64,000 nucleotides of DNA, taken from assembly GCF_000284315.1 (NCBI RefSeq), contig NC_017094.1:310001-374000 (forward strand), read 5' to 3'. Numbering within the stretch: position 1 is the first letter of the stretch; every line of letters begins with the position of its first letter. Shown piece by piece: positions 37,392 to 46,612 of the stretch. The position numbers and the translations under genes were made by a program. Under the pieces are notes generated by a model. The model ran no database searches, was not told where the DNA came from, and saw only the letters and a program-made list of their open reading frames with translations. The stretch is from Leptospirillum ferrooxidans C2-3 (GTDB lineage: Bacteria; Nitrospirota; Leptospirillia; Leptospirillales; Leptospirillaceae).

Positions 37392-38994
37392 CATACGTCC
37401 AGACCACCTGGAGATTGTCCTGGAAATCCTGAACCGGGTGATTCCTGGCCGGGAAGTATGGGCATTTGGGTCTCGTGCAACATGGACCGCTCGGGATACC
37501 TCGGACCTCGATCTGGCCGTGATTGGAGAGACCTCCCTGGATTTCAAAACGTTAGCCGCCTTGAGGGACGCTTTCAGCGAATCCAATATCCCTTACAAAG
37601 TGGACGTGGTGGATTGGGCAAACATTAGTGAAACGTTCAGGGAGATTATCCGTAAAGATAAGGTCGTGATCCAAAAAAGGATTGTCAATGGGGCTGGTTA
37701 CAAAAATCGATATGAGGGGCTTCAAGGCAGCAACCCTTTAGAGGAATGGATCTCTTGTAAACTCTGTGAGGCTTGCCGTTCAATTGATTACGGACTCACT
37801 GCTTCTGCGGTCGACACCCCTGTTGGCCCTCGATTCTTACGGATTACAGATATCGTGAGTGGGGAGGTTAACTGGAAATCTGTTCCCTATGTTTCGGTCA
37901 ATGAATGCTCGGCGCATAAATATCGGCTCGATAGTGGCGATATTGTGATTGCTCGAACGGGGGCCTCAACAGGTGCAAGTGCGTACATTAATAATCCGCC
38001 GCCTGCGGTATTTGCTTCTTATCTTGTACGTCTTAAGGCCAAGCCTGAGTTTGATAGCCGGTTTCTTGCATACTATCTCAGGAGTAATGACTTTTGGTCA
38101 TTTATTCGTGGCGTTCTTGGTGATAAATCGGCCCAACCAAATGCAAGTGCATGGACCATGACGCAAGCACCGCTCAAAGCACCAAGAGACAAAAATATTC
38201 AACGCGCCATAGCCCACATTCTCGGCACCCTCGACGACAAGATCGAACTCAACCGTCGCATGAACGAAACTCTGGAAGCAATGGCCCAAGCGCTCTTCAA
38301 GTCCTGGTTCGTGGACTTCGATCCTGTCAGAGCCAAGGTGGAAGGAAGACCCACGGGACTGCCCAAGGAGATCGAAGACTTGTTCCCGGATAGTTTTGAG
38401 GATTCGGAACTGGGGGAGATTCCAAGGGGGTGGAAATTAACTACTCTGAGTTCTGTGATAAATATTTTTGATTCAAAACGTGTTCCATTATCAAGTAATG
38501 AGCGAGCCAAACATAAAGGTAAATACCCTTATTATGGTGCAACTGGAATTCTTGATTACGTTGACCACTATCTGTTTGAGGGGGTCCATATTTTGGTTGG
38601 AGAAGACGGCTCAGTGATCAACAATAAGGATCAGACTCCAGTAACCCAATATGTGTGGGGAAAGTTTTGGGTAAGCAATCATGCTCATGTATTGACTGGT
38701 AAACAAGGTGTTTCAAGCGAACACCTTCTGTTGTTTTTGCAACAAGCAGACATTGGTTCTTTCGTGACTGGGGCAGTTCAGCCAAAACTCAATCAATCCA
38801 ACCTTTGCCAGATTCCATTCGTAATGTCACCTATGTTGCTTGCTGAGGCTTTTGGGAAGATAGTTTCACGATTTTATTCATTTGTTCGAAGAAATTCAGA
38901 AGAGGTACTTTCTTTAACACAACTGCGCGATACGCTTCTCCCCAAACTCCTCTCTGGAGAAATTCGAGTTTCAAACGCCGGAAGATTTTTTTGA
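37381..38994 (+). CDS. hsdS: MNT nucleotidyltransferase fused to type I specificity subunit HsdS
   Basis: 537 residues. Residues 1-97 form a minimal nucleotidyltransferase with GSRATWTARDTSDLDLAV and DVVDW. From about residue 110 it is HsdS: first target-recognition domain (YGLTASAV ... GPRFLRITDI), the central conserved region (AHILGTLDDKIELNRRMNETLEAMAQALFKSWFVDFDPV) and a second recognition domain, closing with LRDTLLPKLLSGEI. It should select the DNA site for HsdM/HsdR. Normally these are two genes. No ATG, GTG or TTG occurs in frame between the two domains up to about residue 157, so HsdS can only be made as a fusion unless a start such as ATT is used. Confidence 0.85.
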   Translation: MPLDIRPDHLEIVLEILNRVIPGREVWAFGSRATWTARDTSDLDLAVIGETSLDFKTLAALRDAFSESNIPYKVDVVDWANISETFREIIRKDKVVIQKRIVNGAGYKNRYEGLQGSNPLEEWISCKLCEACRSIDYGLTASAVDTPVGPRFLRITDIVSGEVNWKSVPYVSVNECSAHKYRLDSGDIVIARTGASTGASAYINNPPPAVFASYLVRLKAKPEFDSRFLAYYLRSNDFWSFIRGVLGDKSAQPNASAWTMTQAPLKAPRDKNIQRAIAHILGTLDDKIELNRRMNETLEAMAQALFKSWFVDFDPVRAKVEGRPTGLPKEIEDLFPDSFEDSELGEIPRGWKLTTLSSVINIFDSKRVPLSSNERAKHKGKYPYYGATGILDYVDHYLFEGVHILVGEDGSVINNKDQTPVTQYVWGKFWVSNHAHVLTGKQGVSSEHLLLFLQQADIGSFVTGAVQPKLNQSNLCQIPFVMSPMLLAEAFGKIVSRFYSFVRRNSEEVLSLTQLRDTLLPKLLSGEIRVSNAGRFF

Positions 38995-39056
38995 GTAGGT
39001 TCTTTGACAAATTTACTTTGATTTGAGGTTTTAGGAATTGTTTCAAGGAGGGTCCA

Positions 39057-39707
39057 TTGGAAACACCATACAAAGAACCTGAATTCAATAAGAGTGCGTT
39101 TAATTGCCCATTTTGTGGTGCTTATGCCCAATTTAAGTGGGTGCAGTTAGCGATTGGGTACCAAGGGGGGTACCGAGAAGAAATTGGTGGTCATGCTGCT
39201 GCCAAATGTTCTCATTGTGATAAATGGACTCTTTGGGCAAGTGGAGAAGGATATGAAGTCACTCTTGTATTTCCAAAAAAACTCATTAGTCCGCTTCCTT
39301 CGCCAGATATGCCAGCAGAATGTCTTGAAGATTTTGGAGAGGCCAGAAGGGTCTGTCCGGACTCTCCGAGGTCAGCGGCAGCATTATTACGTCTTATAGT
39401 TGGAAAACTATGTAAGTCCTTTGGGGAATCCGGCGAAAATATCAATGAAGACATTAAAAGGCTGGTGAAAAATGGATTAGACCCTGGAATACAAAAAGCT
39501 CTTGATATCGTTCGAGTGACTGGGAATCATGCAATTCACCCAGGAGAAATGAATGTTGAGGATAATCCTGAGGTAGCCACCAAATTATTTCACTTGGTCA
39601 ATATGATTGTGCAAGAAATGATTACTAAACCGAATGAATTGAAAGAATTGTATGAGAAACTCCCCGAAAGAGACCGTAATAACATACAAAAAAGGGATAA
39701 TAAGTAG
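39057..39707 (+). CDS. DUF4145 domain protein
   Basis: 216 residues from TTG 39057 (aaggaggg upstream). An N-terminal zinc-ribbon-like region has CPFCG and CSHCDKW pairs. A DUF4145 helical domain follows: SPRSAAALLRLIVGKLCKSFG, INEDIKRLVKNGLDPGIQKALDIVRVTGNHAIHPGEM. DUF4145 often accompanies or fuses to restriction enzymes, with unclear role; the RVTGNHAIHP part resembles HEPN-like folds. It lies between hsdS and hsdR. Confidence 0.8.
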   Translation: METPYKEPEFNKSAFNCPFCGAYAQFKWVQLAIGYQGGYREEIGGHAAAKCSHCDKWTLWASGEGYEVTLVFPKKLISPLPSPDMPAECLEDFGEARRVCPDSPRSAAALLRLIVGKLCKSFGESGENINEDIKRLVKNGLDPGIQKALDIVRVTGNHAIHPGEMNVEDNPEVATKLFHLVNMIVQEMITKPNELKELYEKLPERDRNNIQKRDNK

Positions 39708-39844
39708 CCTTCTCGAAGAAGAAGCTGACCTCTACCATATCGTCTTTGGCTTCTTTGATAATGTTAAATTTCCCAAATCCACTTGTCGCCCTTCTTATTT
39801 TGCTCGTATTCCTCTCATTGAGATACAAAGTGTCTCATAAATGA

Positions 39845-40000
39845 ACCTAATTAGCACGATCCTTCAGCTAGACGGAGTCAATTTCCAAGAGGGGCCGAGT
39901 TTCAAGGCGGCCGTAAGTAGACGCATGAGCAAGGCCATGAGCCGAAAGCCCCGCCTGGAGCTATCCGCAGGGTCTGGCTGAAGGATAGTGCTAATCAGGT
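39845..40000. mobile_element. MITE-like element with 29-bp inverted repeats
   Basis: 156 bp bounded by 39845-39873 and 39972-40000, which are inverted repeats with 3 mismatches (outer part ACCTrATTAGCAC). The flanks carry AAATGA on both sides (39839-39844 and 40001-40006), a 6-bp target duplication. No gene inside. It sits immediately before the relB-like antitoxin gene. Whole-length pairing would make one large hairpin. Confidence 0.75.
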
Positions 40001-40018
40001 AAATGAATGGAGACCGAT

Positions 40019-40243
40019 ATGGCGAATAGTACCATGATCCATGTTCGCATTGACGAACGAATCAAGACGGAAGCCACGGAAACGCTGTCGGCCATGGGAT
40101 TGTCTGAATCCGACGCGGTGCGCGTGTTCCTGTTGCGTATCATTGCCGAAAGGCAACTAGCGTTCGAGCTAAAGGTGCCCAACGCCACCACCCGTCGAGC
40201 CACGCAAGAAGCAGACGAGATTGTTCGGACAAAAGGTGCCTGA
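40019..40243 (+). CDS. RelB/DinJ-family antitoxin (solitary)
   Basis: 74 residues from ATG 40019. A ribbon-helix-helix start (IHVRIDERIKTEATETLSAMGLSESDAVRVFLLRII) is typical of RelB/DinJ, followed by a toxin-binding tail (LKVPNATTRRATQEADEIV). It should repress its own promoter and neutralise a RelE/YafQ-type toxin. No such toxin follows: only 55 bases separate it from the remains of an unrelated toxin gene. The insertion of the 156-bp MITE just upstream may have changed its promoter. Confidence 0.8.
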   Translation: MANSTMIHVRIDERIKTEATETLSAMGLSESDAVRVFLLRIIAERQLAFELKVPNATTRRATQEADEIVRTKGA

Positions 40244-40298
40244 AGGGAGCCATGACCAAGTTCTTTCAACCCATAGCACTTAGTGATACAATCTTTAT

Positions 40299-40687
40299 GT
40301 GAAACGCATACTCCTGCTTCGGACGTTCGCGCGCTGGAAAAAAACGGGTTGTCGGACGGGGCTCTCGCTAAGGCTGTAGCCGAAATGGAGCAGGGGTTGA
40401 TCGACGCGGATCTTGGCGGATACGTTTTCAAAAAGCGGGTGGCTTTTCCGGGACTGTGAAAACGCAGTGGCGTCCGGGTGATTGTGGCGACCAAAAAAGT
40501 TGACCGCTGGTTCTTCCTGTACGGATTTGGAAAAAACGAGCGAAACAATATCAGCGACAAGGAACTGGAAATCTTTCAGGAAATGGCCGTGGATCTTCTC
40601 AAGCTTAATGACCGGCAAGTGGACTTGGCCCTTTCCTCGGGAGAATTTGTGGAGGTGATTAATGAGACCAAAGAAAATCACCAATAG
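40299..40687 (+). pseudogene. HigB/RelE-type toxin gene, broken twice
   Basis: GTG 40299 begins KRILLLRTFARW. After the A7 run at 40338-40344 the family sequence continues in another frame: NGLSDGALAKAVAEMEQGLIDADLGG, then KKRVAFPG. It meets an in-frame TGA at 40457-40459, then resumes with KRSGVRVIVATKKVDRWFFLYGFGKNERNNISDKELE. The pieces form a RelE-like toxin of about 125 residues. Two lesions mean no toxin is made. Its XRE antitoxin downstream is intact. Confidence 0.8.
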
Positions 40688-40982
40688 AATCGCAAGCGAA
40701 ATGAAGGATACGGCGTCGGGATTGCACAGGATCGGGCTGATCGACAAGCGGCGAATGAACGAGTTGGAGGCGTTGACAACCCCCAGTATTTCCGAAATGA
40801 CTCCCGAAAAGATCAAATCGTTGCGGGAAAAGGAACATGTCAGCCAAGCCGTGTTTGCGTCAGTGCTGAACACCAGTCTTTCGACCGTGCAGAAATGGGA
40901 GATCGGAGAAAAACGCCCAAGCGGTCCCTCCCTGAAGCTGTTGAGTCTTGTCGAGAGAAAGGGGCTTGCGGCAGTCTTATGA
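40662..40982 (+). CDS. HigA-like XRE-family antitoxin
   Basis: 106 residues starting inside the toxin remnant's 3' end, a normal overlap for this module type. The C-terminal half is a helix-turn-helix of the XRE class (EKIKSLREKEHVSQAVFASVLNTSLSTVQKWEIGEKRPSG). It would bind the toxin and the operon promoter. With the toxin gene broken it is a free antitoxin and could neutralise related toxins from other elements. That last point is inference. Confidence 0.85.
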   Translation: MRPKKITNRIASEMKDTASGLHRIGLIDKRRMNELEALTTPSISEMTPEKIKSLREKEHVSQAVFASVLNTSLSTVQKWEIGEKRPSGPSLKLLSLVERKGLAAVL

Positions 40983-41037
40983 TTGCTCAAGACAGAGACA
41001 ATGGAAAGAACCGGAGTCCGTCCAAGGGGGGTGACCC

Positions 41038-44000
41038 ATGACCGCCCTCACCGAATCCGACCTGGAACAGATCGTCCTCGGCTGGTTCGGCGAGCTGGGA
41101 TACACGATCCTCCATGGCCCGGAGATCGCACCCGAAGCCAGCCTCTCCGAGCGTTCCTCGTACTCCGACCCGCTCCTCCCCGCCCACGTTCAAATTGCTC
41201 TTTCCCGTCTCAATCCCTCCCTTCCTCCCGAAGCTCTCGACGACGCCTTTCGAAAGCTCACCCGGATTGATTCTCCCACCCTGATCCAGCGCAATCATGC
41301 CTTCCACCGCTTTCTTGTGGAGGGGATCCCTGTCGAATACCGTACCCAGGACCGGATCGTCTCCGATTCTGCCCGGCTTTTTGACCTTGCCGATCTTGAA
41401 AACAACGACTGGCTGGTGGTCAACCAGTTCACCGTTGTGGAAGGACACCACAATCGGCGTCCCGATATCGTTGTCTTCGTGAACGGGATCCCTCTGGGGG
41501 TAATCGAGCTCAAGAATCCCGGAGACGAAAAGGCCACGATCTGGTCGGCCTTCAACCAGATCCAGACCTACAAGGAAGAGATCCCGTCCCTCTTTGCCTT
41601 CAATGAACTTCTCGTAATCTCGGACGGCTACGAGGCCCGGATCGGCTCTCTCTCCTCAAATAAGGAGCGCTTTGCTCCCTGGCGAACGATCGAGGGCGAG
41701 GAAGAAGCCCGAATGCGTCCCCCCATAGAGGTTCTGACAAAAGGCGTCTTCCGAAAAGAGCACCTCCTGGATCTTGTCTCCCACTTTGTTGTTTTCGAGG
41801 CGGAAACCGACGGGAGTCTGATCAAGAAACTGGCCGGATACCACCAGTTCCATGCCGTGAACAAGGCGGTTGAGACGACCTTGACGGCTTCCCGGCCAAA
41901 GGGAGACCGGAGGATCGGGGTGATCTGGCATACCCAGGGCTCCGGGAAGAGCCTCACCATGGTCTTCTATGCCGGGAAGGTCGTCCTTCACCCGGCCATG
42001 GAAAACCCCACTCTGTTAGTTCTCACCGACCGGAACGATCTCGACGGCCAACTGTTCGGGACCTTCTCCCGGTGCCAGGAGATTCTCCGCCAGACTCCCG
42101 TCCAGGCCGACGCACGGCAAAGACTCCGGGAGCTATTGCGGGTGGCCTCCGGTGGTGTGGTCTTTACGACGATCCAGAAGTTTTTCCCGGATCCGGAGAG
42201 GGACGGGGACACCTTCCCCAGGCTCTCGGACCGCCGGAATATTGTGGTGATCGCCGACGAAGCCCACCGAAGCCAGTACGACTTCATGGACGGCTTTGCC
42301 CGGCACATGCGGGACGCTCTTCCCAACGCTTCTTTTATCGGGTTCACGGGAACGCCGGTGGAGCTTTCTGACCGGAACACCAAGGCGATCTTCGGAGACT
42401 ATATCAGCGTCTACGATATCCAGCGGGCCGTGGACGACGGAGCCACCGTCCCGATTTACTACGAATCCCGCCTGGCCAGGCTCGACCTTCCGGAGGCCGA
42501 GAAGCCCCATATCGACCAGGAATTCGAGGAGGTGACCGAGACCGAGGAGGAGGAGCGCAAGGAGAAGCTGAAATCCAAATGGGCGGCTCTTGAAGCGGTG
42601 GTCGGAACAGAAAAACGGATCGGGCTCATTGCCAAGGATATTGTCGACCATTTTGAAAAACGCCTGGAAGCCCTTGACGGCAAGGCCATGATCGTGGGCA
42701 TGAGCCGCCGGATCTGTCTCGACCTCCACAAAGCCCTGATCACACTCCGTCCCGAGTGGTATGACAAGGACGACACAAAGGGAATTTTAAAGGTCGTCAT
42801 GACGGGAAGCGCCACCGATCCGGTCGAATGGCAGGAGCATATCCGGAACAAGCCCCGGCGGGAAAAATTGGCCAACCGCTTCCGGAACCCCAACGATCCC
42901 TTCCGGATCGTGATCGTCCGGGACATGTGGCTCACGGGGTTTGACGCGCCGTCCCTTCACACCATGTACCTCGACAAGCCTATGCGGGGCCATGGTCTCA
43001 TGCAGACGATCGCCCGGGTCAACCGGGTCTTCAAGGACAAGCCGGGCGGCCTGATCGTCGATTATCTGGGGATTGCCCATGAACTGAAGACCGCCATGGC
43101 GACCTACACCCAAAGCGGGGGAAGCGGAAAGCCCACCTTGGACCAGGACGACGCCGTGGCCGCTCTCTTGAAGCACTACGAGATCTGTTGCGGACTCTTC
43201 CATGGGTTCGACTGGAGTTCTGGAAAACAATCGCCCGAAAAACGCCTGTCCCTTCTGCCCTTTGCCCAGGACCATATTCTGTCCCAGGAGAACGGTCAGA
43301 AGAGACTGGCCAAGGCGGTCTCCGACCTGTCCAAAGCGTTTGCCCTGGCGGTTCCGCACCCCAGGGGCATTGAAATCCGGGACGACGTGCGGTTCTTCCA
43401 GGAGGTCAACGCCGTTTTAACGAAGAGCGGTCCGTCCTCGGGGAGAGATCCGGGAGACATGGACCATGCGATCCGGCAGATCGTCTCGGGAGCAATCGTC
43501 TCGGAGGGGGTGATCGATATCTTCGAGGCGGCGGGACTCATGCGTCCCGACCTGTCGATCCTCTCCGAAGAATTTCTGGCCGACGTCCGGAATATGCCGC
43601 AGAAGAACCTGGCCGTGGAACTTCTGCGAAAGCTTCTCGACAACGAGATCAAAACCCGGTCACGGAAAAATGTCGTCCTGTCCCGGTCGTTTTCCGAAAT
43701 GCTGGAAAAGACTTTGCGGGCCTATCACAACCGGGCGATCGAGACGGTCCAGGTCATTGAAGAGCTGATCACGCTGGCCGGAGAGATCCGGAAAGCCGAA
43801 AAACGGGGAGAGGACCTGGGGCTTTCGGAAGACGAAGTGGCCTTCTACGACGCCCTGGAGACGAACGACAGCGCGGTGAAGATCCTGGGGGACAAGGTTC
43901 TATGCGAGATCGCCCGGGAGCTGGTCCAGACGATCCGGAACAACGTGACGGTGGACTGGTCGATCCGGGAGGACAGACGGGCGCATATTAAGCGCCTGGT

Positions 44001-44106
44001 GAAGAGGATTCTCAAGAAGAACGGCTACCCTCCGGACAAGCAGGAGAAGGCGACGGAGACGGTATTGGAGCAGGCGGAGACATTGTGTCAGGATTGGGTG
44101 GCATGA
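41038..44106 (+). CDS. hsdR: Type I restriction enzyme R subunit
   Basis: 1,022 residues. The N-terminal nuclease domain has [21 protein letters not shown] (Asp ... ExK). The helicase motor follows: [19 protein letters not shown] (Walker A, about 297), [12 protein letters not shown] (DEAH-type box II), IGFTGTPVE (motif III) and [17 protein letters not shown] (motif VI). The C-terminal helical part assembles with HsdM/HsdS. ATP-driven translocation and cleavage of unmodified DNA are expected. All motifs are intact. GC-rich codon use matches hsdM but not the intervening DUF genes. The stop overlaps the next start (ATGA). Confidence 0.96.
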   Translation: MTALTESDLEQIVLGWFGELGYTILHGPEIAPEASLSERSSYSDPLLPAHVQIALSRLNPSLPPEALDDAFRKLTRIDSPTLIQRNHAFHRFLVEGIPVEYRTQDRIVSDSARLFDLADLENNDWLVVNQFTVVEGHHNRRPDIVVFVNGIPLGVIELKNPGDEKATIWSAFNQIQTYKEEIPSLFAFNELLVISDGYEARIGSLSSNKERFAPWRTIEGEEEARMRPPIEVLTKGVFRKEHLLDLVSHFVVFEAETDGSLIKKLAGYHQFHAVNKAVETTLTASRPKGDRRIGVIWHTQGSGKSLTMVFYAGKVVLHPAMENPTLLVLTDRNDLDGQLFGTFSRCQEILRQTPVQADARQRLRELLRVASGGVVFTTIQKFFPDPERDGDTFPRLSDRRNIVVIADEAHRSQYDFMDGFARHMRDALPNASFIGFTGTPVELSDRNTKAIFGDYISVYDIQRAVDDGATVPIYYESRLARLDLPEAEKPHIDQEFEEVTETEEEERKEKLKSKWAALEAVVGTEKRIGLIAKDIVDHFEKRLEALDGKAMIVGMSRRICLDLHKALITLRPEWYDKDDTKGILKVVMTGSATDPVEWQEHIRNKPRREKLANRFRNPNDPFRIVIVRDMWLTGFDAPSLHTMYLDKPMRGHGLMQTIARVNRVFKDKPGGLIVDYLGIAHELKTAMATYTQSGGSGKPTLDQDDAVAALLKHYEICCGLFHGFDWSSGKQSPEKRLSLLPFAQDHILSQENGQKRLAKAVSDLSKAFALAVPHPRGIEIRDDVRFFQEVNAVLTKSGPSSGRDPGDMDHAIRQIVSGAIVSEGVIDIFEAAGLMRPDLSILSEEFLADVRNMPQKNLAVELLRKLLDNEIKTRSRKNVVLSRSFSEMLEKTLRAYHNRAIETVQVIEELITLAGEIRKAEKRGEDLGLSEDEVAFYDALETNDSAVKILGDKVLCEIARELVQTIRNNVTVDWSIREDRRAHIKRLVKRILKKNGYPPDKQEKATETVLEQAETLCQDWVA

Positions 44107-44828
44107 GCTCAAATTCCCCTTCTCCTACAGACTGGACAAGCATACTGGCAAGCACATTGGGCGGAGGGATAGTCGGATTCTTGTCCTCCTTTCTGCTGGA
44201 ACCAGCAAAAAGGAGATTTCTCAGACCCCAAATTCGAATCAACTTTCCTATAGAAGAAAAAACCAACCTGGAAGATCCGAGAACAACTCCTTTCCTGGTT
44301 TTTGTAGGTTCTCCCAACATTGGTGGGCATAAGATCGTAGTCCGCGCCAAAGTAGAAAATCTTTCGAAGTCCTTTTCAGCCGAAAGGTGTCGTGTCTACC
44401 TGACAAGAATCGAACAAAGAGCAAATAGAGAAGAAAGTTGGAGACAAACGGATTATAACGAAATTAATCAGGTCGCATGGTCGGAAAATTCTTTTGGGTT
44501 CGAAGAAGTCGACCTTTACCCTGAAACCGAAAGATCTTTTGATTTTCTTGAGATAGTGGCTTCACACCAGATCAATATTCGGACCAAACAACCTCACCCG
44601 AGTTTTTCGTATCTATTTCCATTCCCAATTCCGCAGTACCGGGAGTGGAGGCTTCATTTTCAGATCGCAGGAGAAAACTTCACACCGAAGCCGTTTCACG
44701 TAACGATCATTGGTCTTTGGGAAGAGAAAATCAAAGGCAATCCTGCCTGGAAAGTACTTGTCAACGGCTGCAATATTGATTTCAATGCGATTTTTAGGCG
44801 AAACCCCATAGAAGGAGTTTTTACCTAA
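44103..44828 (+). CDS. Hypothetical membrane-anchored protein coupled to hsdR and the SIR2-like gene
   Basis: 241 residues from ATG 44103, overlapping the hsdR stop. Family not recognised. One N-terminal hydrophobic segment ([22 protein letters not shown]) probably anchors it in the membrane. A soluble domain with many predicted beta strands follows ([18 protein letters not shown] ... [16 protein letters not shown] ... [13 protein letters not shown]). The next gene starts 2 bases after its stop, so the two are almost certainly made together. It may be a sensor or anchor for the SIR2-like protein. AT-rich relative to hsdR. Confidence 0.6.
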   Translation: MSSNSPSPTDWTSILASTLGGGIVGFLSSFLLEPAKRRFLRPQIRINFPIEEKTNLEDPRTTPFLVFVGSPNIGGHKIVVRAKVENLSKSFSAERCRVYLTRIEQRANREESWRQTDYNEINQVAWSENSFGFEEVDLYPETERSFDFLEIVASHQINIRTKQPHPSFSYLFPFPIPQYREWRLHFQIAGENFTPKPFHVTIIGLWEEKIKGNPAWKVLVNGCNIDFNAIFRRNPIEGVFT

Positions 44829-44829
44829 C

Positions 44830-46056
44830 ATGGACATTGAATTCCACAACGACCACAACGTTTATATCCTTGGAGCTGGCTTCTCCTATGAGGCGGGATA
44901 CCCTCTTGTCCGGAACTTCATGGACAAAATGAAAGAGGCCGCAAGTTGGCAAAAAGATCACTCCCAAGAAACGAAAGAAATAGAAGCCGTTCTGAAGTTT
45001 CGACTCGAAGCTGCTGCCGCGGCATATCGTATACAGTTTGACCCAGAAAACATAGAAGATCTGTTCAGCTTGAGTGCTGCCAAAGGAGGTTCCGACGAGA
45101 CGACAAACCGCAATGTGATCATTGCAATTGCTGAAACACTGGAGTATTGCCGAAACAAAAAAGTTGATAGAGAAGTGATTTTTTTTGGTGCTCCTAACCC
45201 TCTACCAAAGGGATTTTCCCTGGACAATCTAGAAAATCCAGCAAATCTCACAATAGATAAGTTCAAATTCTATGTGGGACTTATGTCCGGTGTATGGGGA
45301 GAGACCCCTTATAAGGACAATACGTTCATAACATTCAACTATGATCTTTTGCTGGAAGAAGCGCTTCAAGAATGGGCAATACCGTTCCGGTATGACGGAT
45401 TGCATGGATATGAGATTCCAGAGCTGCCAAACTTTGACGACTCTGCGAGGAGCATTCAAGAAAATGAAGAGGAAGAGAATGTTGTATCTATCCTCAAACT
45501 TCATGGGTCCGTGAATTGGGCATTGACAGGATTATCGCCAAACAGCCCTATCAAGAAATACATAGGGATCAAGGGTGTGGTTAAGGTCTATGGAGATTTT
45601 ATAAAAAAAGAAATGCTAGGTTCTCAAGCCCTTCTGCTGGCGCCCCCAGTCTGGGACAAGGGAACCGCCAAGGTAGGACACCCTTTGGTGGGTGTCTGGT
45701 CGAATGCGATCAAAAAGCTTCAAACGGCGACACGGATAATCGTCATAGGGTATTCACTGCCCTTGGCAGACGCACATTTCAGATATCTCATGGCGGCTGG
45801 ATTGCAAAACAATATTTCCTTAAGAGAAATTGTTTTCGTCAATCCTGCATTAAAAGAAGGCGATTCAGATAAAGAGGCTTTAGAATCAAGGATATTTAGC
45901 GTTTTCCGTAAAGATCTCAAAGAAAAAGGAATCTTAAAACTTCTCCCCTACACTATAGAGCAGTTTCTACTTTCTTTCGAAGACGCCAGGGCAGTATTGG
46001 GTAGGGAGGTGGGAGTTAGACGTGGAATCAGAGTCCTCTCAAAACCAGGATTTTGA
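44830..46056 (+). CDS. SIR2-like domain protein, probable NAD-dependent defence effector
   Basis: 408 residues. SIR2_2-type motifs in order: YILGAGFSYEAGYP (nucleotide-binding GAGxS, residues 12-25), FITFNYDLLLEEAL (FNYD), SILKLHGSVNW (catalytic-type His in KLHGS) and RIIVIGYSLPLADAHF. The family includes antiviral NADases that deplete NAD on infection. The C-terminal 60 residues have no clear similarity. It is last in the chain hsdR - membrane protein - SIR2, with no partner such as argonaute or HerA nearby. Whether it acts alone, with its membrane neighbour, or as a guard of the restriction system is unknown. Confidence 0.8.
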   Translation: MDIEFHNDHNVYILGAGFSYEAGYPLVRNFMDKMKEAASWQKDHSQETKEIEAVLKFRLEAAAAAYRIQFDPENIEDLFSLSAAKGGSDETTNRNVIIAIAETLEYCRNKKVDREVIFFGAPNPLPKGFSLDNLENPANLTIDKFKFYVGLMSGVWGETPYKDNTFITFNYDLLLEEALQEWAIPFRYDGLHGYEIPELPNFDDSARSIQENEEEENVVSILKLHGSVNWALTGLSPNSPIKKYIGIKGVVKVYGDFIKKEMLGSQALLLAPPVWDKGTAKVGHPLVGVWSNAIKKLQTATRIIVIGYSLPLADAHFRYLMAAGLQNNISLREIVFVNPALKEGDSDKEALESRIFSVFRKDLKEKGILKLLPYTIEQFLLSFEDARAVLGREVGVRRGIRVLSKPGF

Positions 46057-46097
46057 CATGAAATCTTTGAAAAGGGGATTCATTGATTAGATTTCTC

Positions 46098-46285
46098 GTA
46101 ACTACTCAGGTGGGTGTTAATCTCTGCCAATCACGCAACCACAGATATTTATAAATAGATCGGCGGCGATTGAGGTGTGGAATTATTTGAATGCAACGCA
46201 TTTCCGAGCGCTTTTCTCCATGGAATCCACTAAATGTAGTGAGTATTCGGGGCATTGTCCCTAAATGTTGTACCTGAGTAGTTAC
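46098..46285. mobile_element. IS66-type MITE with 8-bp target duplication
   Basis: 188 bp with perfect 14-bp terminal repeats GTAACTACTCAGGT (46098-46111) and ACCTGAGTAGTTAC (46272-46285). Both flanks carry GATTTCTC (46090-46097 and 46286-46293), an 8-bp target duplication. GTAA ends and an 8-bp duplication are IS66-family features. No gene inside, so it depends on a transposase elsewhere. Confidence 0.85.
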
Positions 46286-46300
46286 GATTTCTCATACATG

Positions 46301-46329
46301 TGAACTCAACCCAAAAAATCTGCTATACT
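46301..46329 (+). promoter_or_regulatory. Candidate promoter of the helicase operon
   Basis: TGAACT (46301-46306), a 17-base spacer and TATACT (46324-46329). It lies just after the IS66-type MITE in an otherwise gene-free 555-base stretch. A 16-bp A-rich unit repeated twice (46344-46375) follows directly, perhaps an operator. Confidence 0.4.
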
Positions 46330-46612
46330 GATTTCAGTAACATAAAGTTAAAAATAAAAAGTCAAAAATAAAATCAAAGTCTCCTTCCGAGACCTCCAAA
46401 AGTTGTCAACGTGGCGCACTTCCCTTTCACGAAGAGGGGTGTGTGCTAGGTTGTACAACATTCTAAAAATAAATCACAAAACCCAAATAAGACAGAACCC
46501 GCTCAGCCCATGTAAACAGGCACGTGGATCCCTGTGTGCTTTTTCTGTCCCAAAAATAAAACCAAAAAAGGAGGTGATATGCCTGGAATCTGATATTTGT
46601 AGGAGTTTCCCA

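Noticed and set aside
39845-40000. Integron attC site beside toxin-antitoxin cassettes
   Set aside because: The ends lack the GTTRRRY / RYYYAAC core sites, and a target duplication is present, which attC sites do not have.
40457-40459. Selenocysteine codon (TGA) in the HigB-like gene
   Set aside because: Intact relatives have a glycine-type codon here, no SECIS-like hairpin is evident and the gene also has a separate frameshift.
46057-46612. Additional gene in the 555-base gap after the SIR2-like gene
   Set aside because: No frame with a ribosome site and plausible composition; the region is accounted for by the MITE, a promoter candidate and A-rich repeats.
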